Below are positions 16,406 through 25,811 of a stretch of DNA of 35,998 nucleotides, in pieces (positions within the stretch are counted from its first letter, which is position 1; every line of letters starts with the position of its first letter). This stretch comes from Fuerstiella sp. GTDB lineage: Bacteria; Planctomycetota; Planctomycetia; Planctomycetales; Planctomycetaceae. The notes beneath the pieces were generated by a model. It was not told the DNA's origin, searched no databases, and saw nothing but the letters and a program-made list of their open reading frames with translations. A program made the position numbers and the translations under genes. The stretch is from the NCBI GenBank assembly GCA_022843805.1, contig JALHMY010000052.1:1-35998 (forward strand), given 5' to 3'.

Positions 16406-17425
16406 ATGGCAAATTGTCAGGATACACCTCCGAACAGTGATTGTTCGCAACTCCGTTCTTTACTGCCGATGGACCCTCAGCTGACCGATATTCAGCCAGG
16501 CGGAGGAGTAATTATCCATCTGGAACAGACATGGGGAAAACTGCGTCGCAAATACCTCAAGTTGTTTCGTGGTAACTATATACGGAAAATGGCGGAATGC
16601 CGAAAGGGTGATTTCAATCCCTGCCCGCATGAAGTTCTTGATCCGCGGGACCTGAAGTTTCACCAGAACCAGGGCGGTTATTACTGGGACGCGAAAGACG
16701 ATCCGTTTCGCTGGCGTGATCAGCTGCCATTTGCGCGAGTGGGACTTGCCGAATTGCTGGTCATGACGACGGTATTTGTCTCTGTTGGCATCGTAATGGC
16801 ATGGCTGTCGGGGCAAACGGCAGGGGCGTTGAAAATGATTTCCGGCACTGCTTCAGTGTCGGCAATCGTGATTGCTGGTCTGATTGTCTGGTTCTTTCGA
16901 AATCCCCGTCGCGAGGTGCCCTCGGCACCAGGCCTCGTGGTGTCACCAGCTGATGGCACCATTGTGGAGATCGAACAGATTGACCATGATGAGTATATTG
17001 GCGGTCCGGCGACAAAAATCGGTATCTTTTTGTCGATCTTTAATGTTCATATCAACCGGTCTCCCATTGAAGGTCGGGTCATTGGCCTGAAATATCGTCC
17101 CGGTAAGTATCTGAATGCACTTCGGCCAGAGTCTGCCCGGGAGAATGAACAACTTGCAGTCTTGCTTGAAGCAAGTACTGCTCCTTATCGAGGGATGATT
17201 GTCCGCCAAATTACCGGTGCGATTGCCCGACGGATTGTTTGCTGGCTGAAACCCGGTGATACTCTTCAGCGTGGAGAGCAATTTGGAATGATCAAACTCG
17301 GTTCGCGAACGGAACTGATCATGCCTGCGGAAGAGGGACTCGAAGTTCGCGTCAGGCTGGGAGAGAAAGTTCAGGCTGGCTCGACAGTGCTGGCTGCCTA
17401 CCGAAGCGATTCGAGTGCCGGTTAG
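16406..17425 (+). CDS. psd: Phosphatidylserine decarboxylase with an N-terminal extension
   Basis: The C-terminal ~200 residues are a short-type phosphatidylserine decarboxylase, which makes phosphatidylethanolamine from phosphatidylserine. RNPRREVPSAPGLVVSPADG, NVHINRSPIEG and the self-cleavage site FGMIKLGSR (Gly-Ser, where the serine becomes the pyruvoyl group) are family marks. Two membrane helices precede it (about residues 113-133 and 140-160). Ahead of them lies a ~100-residue extension (HLEQTWGKLRRKYLKLF, FNPCPHEVLDP) that is not part of ordinary Psd. Start choice is uncertain: ATG 16406 is taken, a TTG at 16343 and an ATG at 16469 (MDPQLTD) are possible, and none has a strong ribosome-binding site. 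pssA follows after 71 bp, so consecutive pathway enzymes are neighbours. Confidence 0.9.
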   Translation: MANCQDTPPNSDCSQLRSLLPMDPQLTDIQPGGGVIIHLEQTWGKLRRKYLKLFRGNYIRKMAECRKGDFNPCPHEVLDPRDLKFHQNQGGYYWDAKDDPFRWRDQLPFARVGLAELLVMTTVFVSVGIVMAWLSGQTAGALKMISGTASVSAIVIAGLIVWFFRNPRREVPSAPGLVVSPADGTIVEIEQIDHDEYIGGPATKIGIFLSIFNVHINRSPIEGRVIGLKYRPGKYLNALRPESARENEQLAVLLEASTAPYRGMIVRQITGAIARRIVCWLKPGDTLQRGEQFGMIKLGSRTELIMPAEEGLEVRVRLGEKVQAGSTVLAAYRSDSSAG

Positions 17426-17496
17426 TTGCCCCAGCAGGGATTTGCAGCGGACGTTGTCTGATTCCGGAAAGATCACTGATTTAAAGTAGTTGTGAC

Positions 17497-18501
17497 ATGA
17501 TTGAATCAGATTCATTGATTGCTGCCAGAAAACGTCGGCGTCAAAAAGTGTTTGCGGTGCTTCCAACATTGCTAACCCTGGGCAATGCAGTCTGTGGATT
17601 TGGCGCGATCACCATCACAGCGCAGGTGGGGCCGGAAAACGTCCTGTCGCTGCTCCCGAATGCCCGGACTTCAAGTGAGCTGCTGTTTTTTGCGTCTCAG
17701 CTGATCTTTCTTGCCATGCTGTTTGACATGCTGGACGGAAGTGCTGCTCGACTGACGAATCAGACGAGTGACTTTGGGGCACAGCTGGATAGTCTTTGTG
17801 ATGCGATCAGTTTTGGGGTCGCGCCGGCGTTTCTCATGCTGAAACTCACTCATCCGGATCATCATCTGCTGGATTCGATTACCAGGGCACCCTTTGACTA
17901 TCCTCCTCGAATTCTCTGGGCCATTGCCGTTTTATTCATGCTGTGTGCGATCCTTCGTCTGGCCCGCTTTAATGTGGAAACCGATGAAGAAGACTCGCAC
18001 GCTTTCTTCAGCGGGTTGCCATCGCCAGCTGCGGCCGGAGTAATTGCTGCGTTTCCAATTGGCCTGAAGGGGTTGAAAGATCTGACTCAGGAAGGAATGG
18101 TGTCCTGGGCAAATCCGGCGGCTAAAGTTCTTTTGCCAGGGCTGGCCATTCTGTTGCCTCTGATTGCGCTCGCAGTGGCCATGCTGATGGTCTCCCGGAT
18201 TCGATATCCTCATGTTTTTAATCAGTTTCTGCGAGGCAAACGCAGCCGAGTGCAATTGCTTCAGATCGTTTTTACTCTGGTGCTGGTATTTGTAGTACGA
18301 GAAATGGCTTTGCCGGTAATTTTCTGCTATTTCGCCTTTGCTGCTCCACTGAGATCACTTTGGCACAGGCATCTTCGTCGTGTTATTCAGCCAGCGAAGA
18401 CTGGAAACGCGCCAACCGCCTCTGTTCGATCTCCTGCGTCGACGACTTCTCCGAATCCATCCGCCGTGGTTCCTGAATCAAACAGCGAATCAGATTCCTG
18501 A
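17497..18501 (+). CDS. pssA: CDP-diacylglycerol--serine O-phosphatidyltransferase
   Basis: A 334-residue multi-pass membrane enzyme that joins CDP-diacylglycerol and serine to make phosphatidylserine, the substrate of Psd encoded just upstream. The CDP-alcohol phosphotransferase motif DG-x2-AR-x8-G-x3-D-x3-D is complete in DMLDGSAARLTNQT followed by SDFGAQLDSLCD. FGVAPAFLML and LRLARFN are also typical. Hydrophobic segments run from about residue 18 to 285. The last ~50 residues are Ser/Pro/Thr-rich and hydrophilic, longer than in compact homologues. The start MIESDSLIAARKRRR gives a basic N-terminus before the first helix. Confidence 0.93.
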   Translation: MIESDSLIAARKRRRQKVFAVLPTLLTLGNAVCGFGAITITAQVGPENVLSLLPNARTSSELLFFASQLIFLAMLFDMLDGSAARLTNQTSDFGAQLDSLCDAISFGVAPAFLMLKLTHPDHHLLDSITRAPFDYPPRILWAIAVLFMLCAILRLARFNVETDEEDSHAFFSGLPSPAAAGVIAAFPIGLKGLKDLTQEGMVSWANPAAKVLLPGLAILLPLIALAVAMLMVSRIRYPHVFNQFLRGKRSRVQLLQIVFTLVLVFVVREMALPVIFCYFAFAAPLRSLWHRHLRRVIQPAKTGNAPTASVRSPASTTSPNPSAVVPESNSESDS

Positions 18502-18588
18502 TTGTCACCGGATTCGCGACAGTAAGTGAAACGCGGGAACTGAAACGGTATCAGAGCGAAGAAATGCCGCGCCGAATCGGAGTCCATG

Positions 18589-20013
18589 TCAGGTCAGAAC
18601 TTCATGGATAACATGTCCATGGACGTCCGTCAGTCGGCGATCGATACCGTTCTGTCGAACAGTCAGCCGTTCATGATCAATGCCCATCAAATGCAAAATT
18701 GTGGCATGCAGGTCATAGCACCAGGTCTTTTTTTCCACTGCCTGATACCCCCAGTCGTCGCTCCGTCCCAGTGTTGCCCCCGATTTGATTCCTGCTCCCC
18801 AGAGCCAGGTAACAAAGCTGCCGCCATTGTGATCTCTGCCGACAGATCCCTGAGCAAACGGGGTGCGTCCAAACTCGGTCGTCCAGATGACCAGCGTATC
18901 CTTGTCCAGTCCCCTTGATTTCAGATCACGAAGAAGTGCCGTTACCGGCAGGTCTACGCTCATCGCCATCGGAGGGAGATCCTTTTCGATGTTGTTGTGG
19001 TTGTCCCAGTTGTCAGTCGCTCCCTGCGGACCACTCCAGACCTGAACAAATCGCACACCGCGTTCGACAAGTCGAGTTGCCAGCAGGCAGCGACGCCCAA
19101 ACTCCTCTGTTGCCGGATTTCCAATACCGTAACTTGTCTGAACTGACTGCGATTCACGACTCAGATCAAACGCTTCGGGTGCGGACAACTGCATCTTTGC
19201 CGCAAGTTCGTAACTGGCAATCCGGGCATCAAGACGGGAATCCCCTGGATGTGCATCTGCATGCCGCTGATTAATGCGATTGAGCAGTGAAAAACCGGCC
19301 GCATCACCCGCTTGATGAGCAAACTGATGTGCGGGCTGTGCGAACAAATCAGGAACCGGCTGAGATGCCGTGGCATTGATGACTGTTCCCTGATGTACGG
19401 CCGGCAAAAATCCTGATGAAAAGCAACCTCGCTGATTGTAGGGCAGCCCTTTTGCATCGGGCAGGACGACAAATGTGGGCAGGTTGTCAGCCAGATTGCC
19501 CAGTGCGTACGAAATCCATGCTCCCATACACGGAAATCCTGGCAGCAGAAATCCCGTGTTCATCATGTAGGTGCCGGGACCATGAACGTTCGTTTTCGTG
19601 GTCATGGCCATCAGAAAGGCCATCTCATCAATCATCTTTGCCTGTTCGGGAAATACGCTGCTCACCCATCGCCCGGTTTCACCATACTGAGCAAACTTAA
19701 ACGGGCTTTTCATAATGGCCCCGGCGGGGGCGGTAAATCCGTCCGGCTTTTCCTTTGGCCCGAGCATCTGGCCGTGAAGACGCTCCAGTTCCGGTTTGTA
19801 ATCAAACGTATCCATCGGGCTGGCGCCGCCCGTCATGAATAACTGAATAATCCGTCTGGCTTTGGGAGGATGGTGCAGGTGATTGTGAGATTCACCAGCT
19901 TCTGCAGCGTCGCGATGCAGAAGCTGACTCAGTGCCAGGCCGGCGAAGCCACCGCCAGCATCACTAAACAGACCGCGTCGATTCAGGAGCAGACTTTCGG
20001 GGCGAGTTTGCAT
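18589..20013 (-). CDS. DUF1501 domain protein
   Basis: A 474-residue DUF1501 protein, a family expanded in planctomycetes and related to alkaline-phosphatase-fold enzymes. The N-terminus LLNRRGLFSDAGGGFAGLALSQLL is a twin-arginine-type signal. RIIQLFMTGGASPMDTFDYKPEL and VIWTTEFGRTPFAQGSVGRDHN are the two best-known family stretches, with further typical parts GPGTYMMNTGF, ARRLL-like LATRLVERGVRFVQVW and the closing ATILHLMGIDHERLT. Biochemical function is not established for the family. It follows the DUF1549/DUF1553 gene by 15 bp on the same strand, the pairing typical of planctomycetes, so the two probably act together in the periplasm. Confidence 0.92.
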   Translation of the reverse strand: MQTRPESLLLNRRGLFSDAGGGFAGLALSQLLHRDAAEAGESHNHLHHPPKARRIIQLFMTGGASPMDTFDYKPELERLHGQMLGPKEKPDGFTAPAGAIMKSPFKFAQYGETGRWVSSVFPEQAKMIDEMAFLMAMTTKTNVHGPGTYMMNTGFLLPGFPCMGAWISYALGNLADNLPTFVVLPDAKGLPYNQRGCFSSGFLPAVHQGTVINATASQPVPDLFAQPAHQFAHQAGDAAGFSLLNRINQRHADAHPGDSRLDARIASYELAAKMQLSAPEAFDLSRESQSVQTSYGIGNPATEEFGRRCLLATRLVERGVRFVQVWSGPQGATDNWDNHNNIEKDLPPMAMSVDLPVTALLRDLKSRGLDKDTLVIWTTEFGRTPFAQGSVGRDHNGGSFVTWLWGAGIKSGATLGRSDDWGYQAVEKKTWCYDLHATILHLMGIDHERLTVRQNGIDRRLTDVHGHVIHEVLT

Positions 20014-20028
20014 GGTTGTCCGGTACTC

Positions 20029-23000
20029 CTAGTCAACAAACAAAAACTCATTGCTGTTTAACAGTACCCGACACAGTTGTTCCAGCCCATGCATCTGCAC
20101 ATACTCGGACAGCTCGGCGAGTTCTACGTCCGTTGCATCCCGATTCCAGACCTGCCGAATCGCCATGCGGATCTGCTGTTCCGGAACCTCGGAATACTTT
20201 CGGAGACGAGATGCCATCAATGCACTGTGTGACAGTACGAAATCGTTGTTAAACAAAGTCAGCGCCTGAAGGGATGATGCTGAAAAGCTTCGAGTCGGTG
20301 ACAGCATGCCAAGATCCGGGAAGTCCAGTGCATCCATAAACGGATCTGCCATTCCCCTCCAGACGAAACGATAAATACTTCGACGAGTTGCTCCAGGCTG
20401 GTTCCAGTTATAACCGGTATAGTCGAGTACCGGAGTGACCTGTCTTCCCGGGCCCTGAGAAAAATGCTGCACGCCTGGACCACCCATGGTCAAATCCAGA
20501 GTTCCGGATACCGCCATCGTAAAATCGCGGACGCAGTCCGCATCCAGACGGTATCGATTGAATCGCCACAATAACCGGTTTTCAGCGTCTGCTGTTGCAG
20601 CGGCGGCGTTGTAAATGGACGATCGTCGCCATGTTCGGCTCGTCAAAATCAGACGATGCAGCTGTTTCAGCGATCCTTTTGCTTCATCTCGAAACCAGAC
20701 AGCCAGCCAGTCGAGCAGTTCCGGGTGTGATGGCTGTCCCCCCATTTTGCCAAGGTCACTGGGCGTATCAGAGATACCTCGTCCGAAATGGTAATGCCAC
20801 ACACGATTCACGACGCTTCGCCATGTCAGAATATTGTCCGGATGAGCCAGCCAGTCGGCAAGTGCGGCACGACGAGCAGATTCCGGCTGACCGTCCTGCA
20901 TCTGAAAACGCGGCGGCAGGTGTCCGAGCACCGAAAGTGCACCTGGGGTGACGGGCTGCTCCGGCTTTCCAAAATCTCCACGGGTCAGAACGTGCACGAC
21001 TTTCGGGACCTTCAGACTTCGCAGCTGGCGCTTTCCGTTTCCAACCGGAATCTCCACTGAAGGCCCGGCCGCATAGACGTAGTCTGCCACTGGCATCGCA
21101 GCCAGTGCTTCCGTTGCTGACCGCTTCATGACCCAGGCGGCGATCTCTGTCTTCTGTTCGATCGTCCGCTGTTCGTCAGGTATGTCCAGGGCTGTCTCGA
21201 CAGCTTCCGGAACCGCCATCAATGTTTCCGGTGGAGCCGAAGATGCAGACACACGAAAAGCGCCAATCAAGTGACCACCTCCATGCAGCTGTTTTAACCC
21301 GACCGACAGATGTGTTCCGGGAGGCAGTGTCAACGCTTTCTCTGTGACAAATACGGCATGGTGCGATTTGCCAACTGCCGGATGAATTCCCCAGGCTGTT
21401 GATACATCACCATCAATCGCACGCTCACTTCCCCATCCCGACTGATCGAAATCGGCGCTCGCTGTTTTGAACTTCACGACCTCGGGGGTCATCGAGTCCG
21501 GCGAAAAGACGGTCAGAGTAATCTCCGATAAATGCAGATTGCCGTTGTCCTGACGGCCCGGGCCCTGCATCGGCAGAGATTCATGAGCAAGCACATCCAG
21601 CCGTATCGCGGTCAGACTGCTCTGCTTCAACGTTCCACTGATCAGGTAAGTGTCCTTATCAGGACGTGTGCCGCCCGCAAGAATGGCGCCATCTGCAATT
21701 CGTGACAACGTGGCTCCATCCGTCGAGTGGAATGTTTCCAGCTGAAGAGGTTCCCATGAAGACTGCTGGCTGCGACCGGAGATCCAGTTCGAAATTTGTG
21801 CATCATACTCGGGCCGGAAGAGTACATCGGAATCCCGCTGTTCGGCGGCGGTCAGCACCATCTGCCAGCGCTGCCGCTCAATTCCCGTAGCGGGATTCGC
21901 ATCGAACGGCAAATCTCCTTTGGTAATACCCGAAAAAACTGCCTGCAGAGCGTAATAATCCTCCTGAGTGATCGGATCGAACTTGTGAGCATGGCACCGG
22001 GCACAATTTGCAGTCGTGCTCGTAAACGCAGCCATCGTCTGCGTAACAAGATCATCCCGATCCAGATAATCGAACGTGTCCACAGCCGTGCTGTAGGTAC
22101 TGAAGTCAAACGTGCCGGCTCCCAGAAAACCCAGCGCTGGTATCAGATTCGTCTGATCCGGGAAGAAATAATCTGCTGCCAGCTGCTCGCGGATAAATCG
22201 ATCCCACGGCGTGTCATTATTCATTGACTGAATCACGTAGTCGCGAAAACGCCATGCATTGTCCCTGCCAATGTCGTGCTCGTAGCCATGCGAGTCCGCG
22301 AAGTGAATTGTGTCCAGCCAGTGTCGAGCCCATCGCTCACCAAAGCGAGGAGATGAAAGAAGTTGATCAACCAGACGGCCCCAGATTTCGTCAGCAATTT
22401 TTTCCTGGGCACTCTTCAGGTCAGCAGGTTGTTGAGGTTGAGAATGTTCGGTCAGAGTTTTATTCGATGCTGCGATCAGCGCGAGAAATTCATCTGTTTC
22501 CTGAGGAGTCGGGGGCAGTCCATGAAGATCCGCGTAGACCCGGCGAATCAGTGTGCGGGCATCCGCCTCAGGCACGGCGTCGATCCCAGCCATGCGATGC
22601 CCGGCTTCAACAAAGACATCAATCGGATTTTGAGAGGCTGAGCGAGGCGACCGAGTTTCCGACGAATCTGCGGGCAGGTTCGAAGGTAATGGCGGGCGAA
22701 CGAGGGGACGCAGTGACCAGGTGTCTGCTGAAATTTGCGCCGCGACAGGGGCTGTTGTTCGTGGATCGTTTGCCCCTTCTTCAATCCACTTCACAAAATC
22801 AGAGATGGTGTCGTCTGACAGCTTCTCCTTTGGAGCGGGAGGCATCTGCAGGCCGTCGTGCCTGAGAGCGGAAATCAGAAGACTTTCGTGTGGTTTCCCT
22901 GGAATGATCGGCGGGCCGGATTCACCACCCTGCTGCCAGCCGGACCTGGAATCCAGAGTGAGTCCGCCCTTCATGCGTCCAGACTCATGACTGTGGCAGC

Positions 23001-23139
23001 CGAAACAATGCTGCTTCAATATGGGTTCAATTCGCGTTGCAAAAAAATCGTCCGCTGTTGCTGATGCCACGATACCGAGTATGCTCAGGAACGCTGCCGG
23101 AACTCCAGGCCTGAAATATTTTTTCCGTTCGCCGGTCAT
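20029..23139 (-). CDS. Cytochrome-c-like/DUF1549/DUF1553 (PSCyt1-PSD1) protein
   Basis: A 1036-residue exported protein with the standard planctomycete layout. Signal peptide (about 1-29); PSCyt1 cytochrome-c-like domain with haem site CFGCH at residues 45-49 and a possible distal ligand in LQMPPAP; DUF1549 (about 175-400), including WARHWLDTIHFADSHGYEHD, RDNAWRFRDYVI and a second CxxCH in CARCHAHKFDPI; a middle beta-rich region that looks like a carbohydrate-binding/concanavalin-type insert; and DUF1553 (about 740-1000), with RRAALADWLAHPDN and VVNRVWHYHFGRGI. Function is unproven; proposals include redox or polysaccharide-related surface roles. Translation overlaps no neighbour, and the DUF1501 gene follows immediately. 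Confidence 0.92.
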   Translation of the reverse strand: MTGERKKYFRPGVPAAFLSILGIVASATADDFFATRIEPILKQHCFGCHSHESGRMKGGLTLDSRSGWQQGGESGPPIIPGKPHESLLISALRHDGLQMPPAPKEKLSDDTISDFVKWIEEGANDPRTTAPVAAQISADTWSLRPLVRPPLPSNLPADSSETRSPRSASQNPIDVFVEAGHRMAGIDAVPEADARTLIRRVYADLHGLPPTPQETDEFLALIAASNKTLTEHSQPQQPADLKSAQEKIADEIWGRLVDQLLSSPRFGERWARHWLDTIHFADSHGYEHDIGRDNAWRFRDYVIQSMNNDTPWDRFIREQLAADYFFPDQTNLIPALGFLGAGTFDFSTYSTAVDTFDYLDRDDLVTQTMAAFTSTTANCARCHAHKFDPITQEDYYALQAVFSGITKGDLPFDANPATGIERQRWQMVLTAAEQRDSDVLFRPEYDAQISNWISGRSQQSSWEPLQLETFHSTDGATLSRIADGAILAGGTRPDKDTYLISGTLKQSSLTAIRLDVLAHESLPMQGPGRQDNGNLHLSEITLTVFSPDSMTPEVVKFKTASADFDQSGWGSERAIDGDVSTAWGIHPAVGKSHHAVFVTEKALTLPPGTHLSVGLKQLHGGGHLIGAFRVSASSAPPETLMAVPEAVETALDIPDEQRTIEQKTEIAAWVMKRSATEALAAMPVADYVYAAGPSVEIPVGNGKRQLRSLKVPKVVHVLTRGDFGKPEQPVTPGALSVLGHLPPRFQMQDGQPESARRAALADWLAHPDNILTWRSVVNRVWHYHFGRGISDTPSDLGKMGGQPSHPELLDWLAVWFRDEAKGSLKQLHRLILTSRTWRRSSIYNAAAATADAENRLLWRFNRYRLDADCVRDFTMAVSGTLDLTMGGPGVQHFSQGPGRQVTPVLDYTGYNWNQPGATRRSIYRFVWRGMADPFMDALDFPDLGMLSPTRSFSASSLQALTLFNNDFVLSHSALMASRLRKYSEVPEQQIRMAIRQVWNRDATDVELAELSEYVQMHGLEQLCRVLLNSNEFLFVD

Positions 23140-23278
23140 TGCATTCTACACCAGACTCAGGAGGGATGGGCGGAGGGATTCGTCGGTCGACGTTGCAGTT
23201 TATATCGCCTTTATCACCTGAGAAACATCGAAAGCGAGAGTTCCGACAAAATCATTCGTCTTCTGTCGTCACGGAAAG

Positions 23279-23329
23279 AAGGCAGGCTGAAAGACTGCAC
23301 CCTAGCGGAACACTCTTCCAGCCTGCCTT
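23279..23329 (-). terminator. Possible terminator downstream of the PDZ gene
   Basis: AAGGCAGGCTG (23279-23289) and CAGCCTGCCTT (23319-23329) form an 11-bp perfect stem around a long loop of about 29 bases. It lies just past the 3' end of the sigma/anti-sigma/PDZ transcription unit. The T tract on the minus strand is weak (CTTCTTTCC) and the loop is long, so a repeat or processing structure is also possible. Confidence 0.4.
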
Positions 23330-23364
23330 ATCTTGTTTTGAATAATGAACGTTTTTCAACGTCT

Positions 23365-24372
23365 CTAATCAGGTTGCTCAAGCTTTGAGAGCCGATCAGA
23401 CAGCTGCTTCAGCTGGATCTGCAGTTCATCAATCTGATCCTTCAACTCCTGAACAGTGGACTGACTGCCTGATTCCGAATCTGCGTTCTGCGGCGATGTC
23501 CTGCCTGCGGCCTGTGCCGCATCCTCAATCAATCGACGAATATAATCCGGTGACGACGACTTGTTAATCACGATGCCTGGCGGTATCTGGAGCAGACGAA
23601 GATTTCCCTGATACTCCATCCACTTCTTAATGGCCGCAGTCATGTCTTCATTTCCAACTCCGCCCTGGAAAATCCCGTCGATATTGGCATCAGTTGATCC
23701 GGAAACTGTGATGACGACTTCCTGCGGTTCCTTCAGCATTTTTGGTGTCACACTGACGGTGAGTGGATCACCCTGACGCAACAGTTCGACAGTCAGTTCC
23801 TTTTCCCCCGCGGATTTGACCGCATCCAGCAGGTCCTGAACGGTTTGCAAATCTTCTCCCGCACATTTGAGCAAAAGATCGTTTTTCCGAATGCCCACCA
23901 GCGCCGAAGGAGATTCAGGGACTACATCGAGGACGACGAGCCCTGTTTCACCGAGTTTCAGGTGCCCTCGAAGCAATTCGTCCGCTTCGGCACAATGTAC
24001 GCCGATCATCAGTCGTTCCTGAACAGGCTTCTCCTGTTTTTCTTCCTGATCGGAGTCATCATCTTCTGTGCTCTCTGCATCATCTGACTGAACCTCATTC
24101 AGACTGACTTCACGTCGCTTTCCATCCGGACCAATGATCACAATTCTTGTGTAAACGCTGGCAGAAGACTTTTGCTTCACACTTTCGTTCGAACCGTCCG
24201 CATCGGATTTCGGTTCAGCTTTTTGTGTCCCTGTTTCGCTGTCTGTTTTCCCGTCAGCAGCAGTGACTTCTGTGTCAGCTTTAAGCGGTTCACTGGCATT
24301 TGCCAGGGCAGATGCGGTGATCACCATACTGGCGGTCAGTAAAAACATCAGGGGTTGCCAGGCCTTCAGCAT
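23365..24372 (-). CDS. Exported PDZ-domain protein
   Basis: A 335-residue protein with a signal peptide (MFLLTASMVITASALANA, ending near residue 26), an acidic low-complexity stretch (about 28-118, with DDAESTEDDDSDQEE), and a PDZ domain (about 118-212; ETGLVVLDVVPESPSA, VGIRKNDLLLKCAGEDL) of the type found after HtrA-like proteases. No protease domain is present. The C-terminus (about 300-333) is a heptad coiled coil (VQELKDQIDELQIQLKQL). It is the third gene after an ECF-type sigma factor and an anti-sigma-like protein, 21 bp after the latter. It may sense envelope state, but that is inference from position. Confidence 0.82.
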   Translation of the reverse strand: MLKAWQPLMFLLTASMVITASALANASEPLKADTEVTAADGKTDSETGTQKAEPKSDADGSNESVKQKSSASVYTRIVIIGPDGKRREVSLNEVQSDDAESTEDDDSDQEEKQEKPVQERLMIGVHCAEADELLRGHLKLGETGLVVLDVVPESPSALVGIRKNDLLLKCAGEDLQTVQDLLDAVKSAGEKELTVELLRQGDPLTVSVTPKMLKEPQEVVITVSGSTDANIDGIFQGGVGNEDMTAAIKKWMEYQGNLRLLQIPPGIVINKSSSPDYIRRLIEDAAQAAGRTSPQNADSESGSQSTVQELKDQIDELQIQLKQLSDRLSKLEQPD

Positions 24373-24393
24373 ATTGATTCCTCCTTATCGAAA

Positions 24394-25233
24394 TTATTGA
24401 GCAGGCTGACTAAAAATCTGTTCGTCCACAAAAATGATCGCATTGTGTTCATCATCGACGGGGACCAGCACGGCCCTCAGTCCGTTATCAGAACGCTGTA
24501 CTGCGAGACCCGGATACTGCTGTCTCATCTGATGTGACCGTTTTTGATTCTGCCGAAGGCCCTCAAAGAGTTTTTCGCGATCACGAACCAGCGGAATGCT
24601 CATCGGCTTTCCCTGATTTGTTCCATCCGGATGCAATTCAACCTGAAAAGCTGAGGTCGAATTGGAATTTCGGTCTTTGCCAACCGGCGGTGAGTCCGGT
24701 GAAATTGAACCAGACCCAACCTGACGTGCATCGGCAACTACCGGGGATTCTTTACGCCAGCCAAAGAAACCCGACCGATTGCGAATCGAAGCATCAGGAA
24801 TCAAAAGCCCCGTCACAAAGGCAATCGCCGCACACAATGTCAGTGATGTCAGTGGATGCGATCGCCACGGGACTGAAGCACGAGCGACTCCTGTTGTTAC
24901 GTCACGGACAGCTGTCCTGCCCGCCGCCCCACCATCCGACATCCGAGCGACAGAAACCTTCCGGGAGTGTTCTGACAGAGAGTCTGCAGCCGCAGTCTTC
25001 ATGGCATGAAGATCTGACATCGCCGATTTGGTTTCGCGCAAACTCTGATCGCTGCCAGCCACAGCTCTGCAAATCGTCCGTTCAGAAATAAATCCACACG
25101 CCAGAATCTTCCAGCCATCGGTCACCTGATTCAGCCGTGCCATCAGCTGACGTGTTTCTTCGGGCGTTAGTTCATCATCCAGACAACGCTGGATCAGCAA
25201 CTCGTCGTTTTGGTCAGGTCTCATAGGATTCAC
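24394..25233 (-). CDS. Putative membrane-bound anti-sigma factor
   Basis: A 279-residue protein with one membrane helix (about residues 127-147, LTSLTLCAAIAFVTGLLIP). The N-terminal cytoplasmic part starts DELLIQRCLDDELTPEETRQL, the pattern of anti-sigma N-termini (Leu/Asp/Glu-rich helices; a zinc site like HC2 is not clear, although two cysteines occur near 46 and 55). The outer part is hydrophilic and unrecognised. The GTG start overlaps the sigma stop (GTGA), which implies translational coupling; an ATG three codons on (25224) is the alternative. Position directly after the sigma gene is the main support. Confidence 0.72.
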   Translation of the reverse strand: MNPMRPDQNDELLIQRCLDDELTPEETRQLMARLNQVTDGWKILACGFISERTICRAVAGSDQSLRETKSAMSDLHAMKTAAADSLSEHSRKVSVARMSDGGAAGRTAVRDVTTGVARASVPWRSHPLTSLTLCAAIAFVTGLLIPDASIRNRSGFFGWRKESPVVADARQVGSGSISPDSPPVGKDRNSNSTSAFQVELHPDGTNQGKPMSIPLVRDREKLFEGLRQNQKRSHQMRQQYPGLAVQRSDNGLRAVLVPVDDEHNAIIFVDEQIFSQPAQ

Positions 25234-25811
25234 AGTGCGTCACCCTCCTCGCCTTCCCGCAGCAGCAGGCGTTTCAGGTTCTTTCGGGCCTTCAATAAAC
25301 GATACTCAACGGTGTCTTCCTTTATACCCAGATGCTCGGACAACTGACGATAACTCCAGTTCTCCGAGTACTTCAGCATCAATAGCTGGCGATCAAGTTC
25401 CGGCAACTGCAGCAGTGCTCGCTGAACATTGTCCTGCGTTTCTGCTGCAATCACATGCTGTTCCGGTGCAGCTGTTGAATCGATCGATGGTGAAACTCCG
25501 GCAGCCAGTCGATCGTACATTTTTCTGCGGCGTCCAGTCGAACGTCGATACATCATGACCTGCCGAACGGCAATCTGGTACAACCACGCTCCAATGCGAT
25601 TAATCTGCTGAAGTGACTGCCGCTGGCGAACAATGGCCATGGCAATGTTCTGCATCACATCCTCAACCGCATCCGGTTCGTTCAGCCGACTGCGCACGAC
25701 GGTGCGAAGCCAGCTTTCGTGCTCAAGAAATACAGCCTGAGGACTCGCAGTCGTCACTGTTTCAGCGTTGTTCTTTGAGGTCTTGTCTTCCGAATAGTCG
25801 ATACGCGACAC
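25230..25811 (-). CDS. ECF-type RNA polymerase sigma factor
   Basis: A 193-residue sigma-70 family protein without regions 1 or 3. Region 2 (about residues 30-95) has EHESWLRTVVRSRL, AVEDVMQNIAMAIVRQ and AWLYQIAVRQVMMYRRSTGRR. Region 4 (about 130-185) has ALLQLPELDRQLLMLKYSENWSYRQLSEHLG followed by EDTVEYRLLKARKNLKRLL, a helix-turn-helix for the -35 element. Size and domains fit extracytoplasmic-function sigma factors. The frame opens at a GTG with no strong ribosome-binding site. It forms one unit with the overlapping anti-sigma gene and the PDZ gene, so the unit may be self-regulated, though no promoter was identified. Confidence 0.88.
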   Translation of the reverse strand: MSRIDYSEDKTSKNNAETVTTASPQAVFLEHESWLRTVVRSRLNEPDAVEDVMQNIAMAIVRQRQSLQQINRIGAWLYQIAVRQVMMYRRSTGRRRKMYDRLAAGVSPSIDSTAAPEQHVIAAETQDNVQRALLQLPELDRQLLMLKYSENWSYRQLSEHLGIKEDTVEYRLLKARKNLKRLLLREGEEGDAL

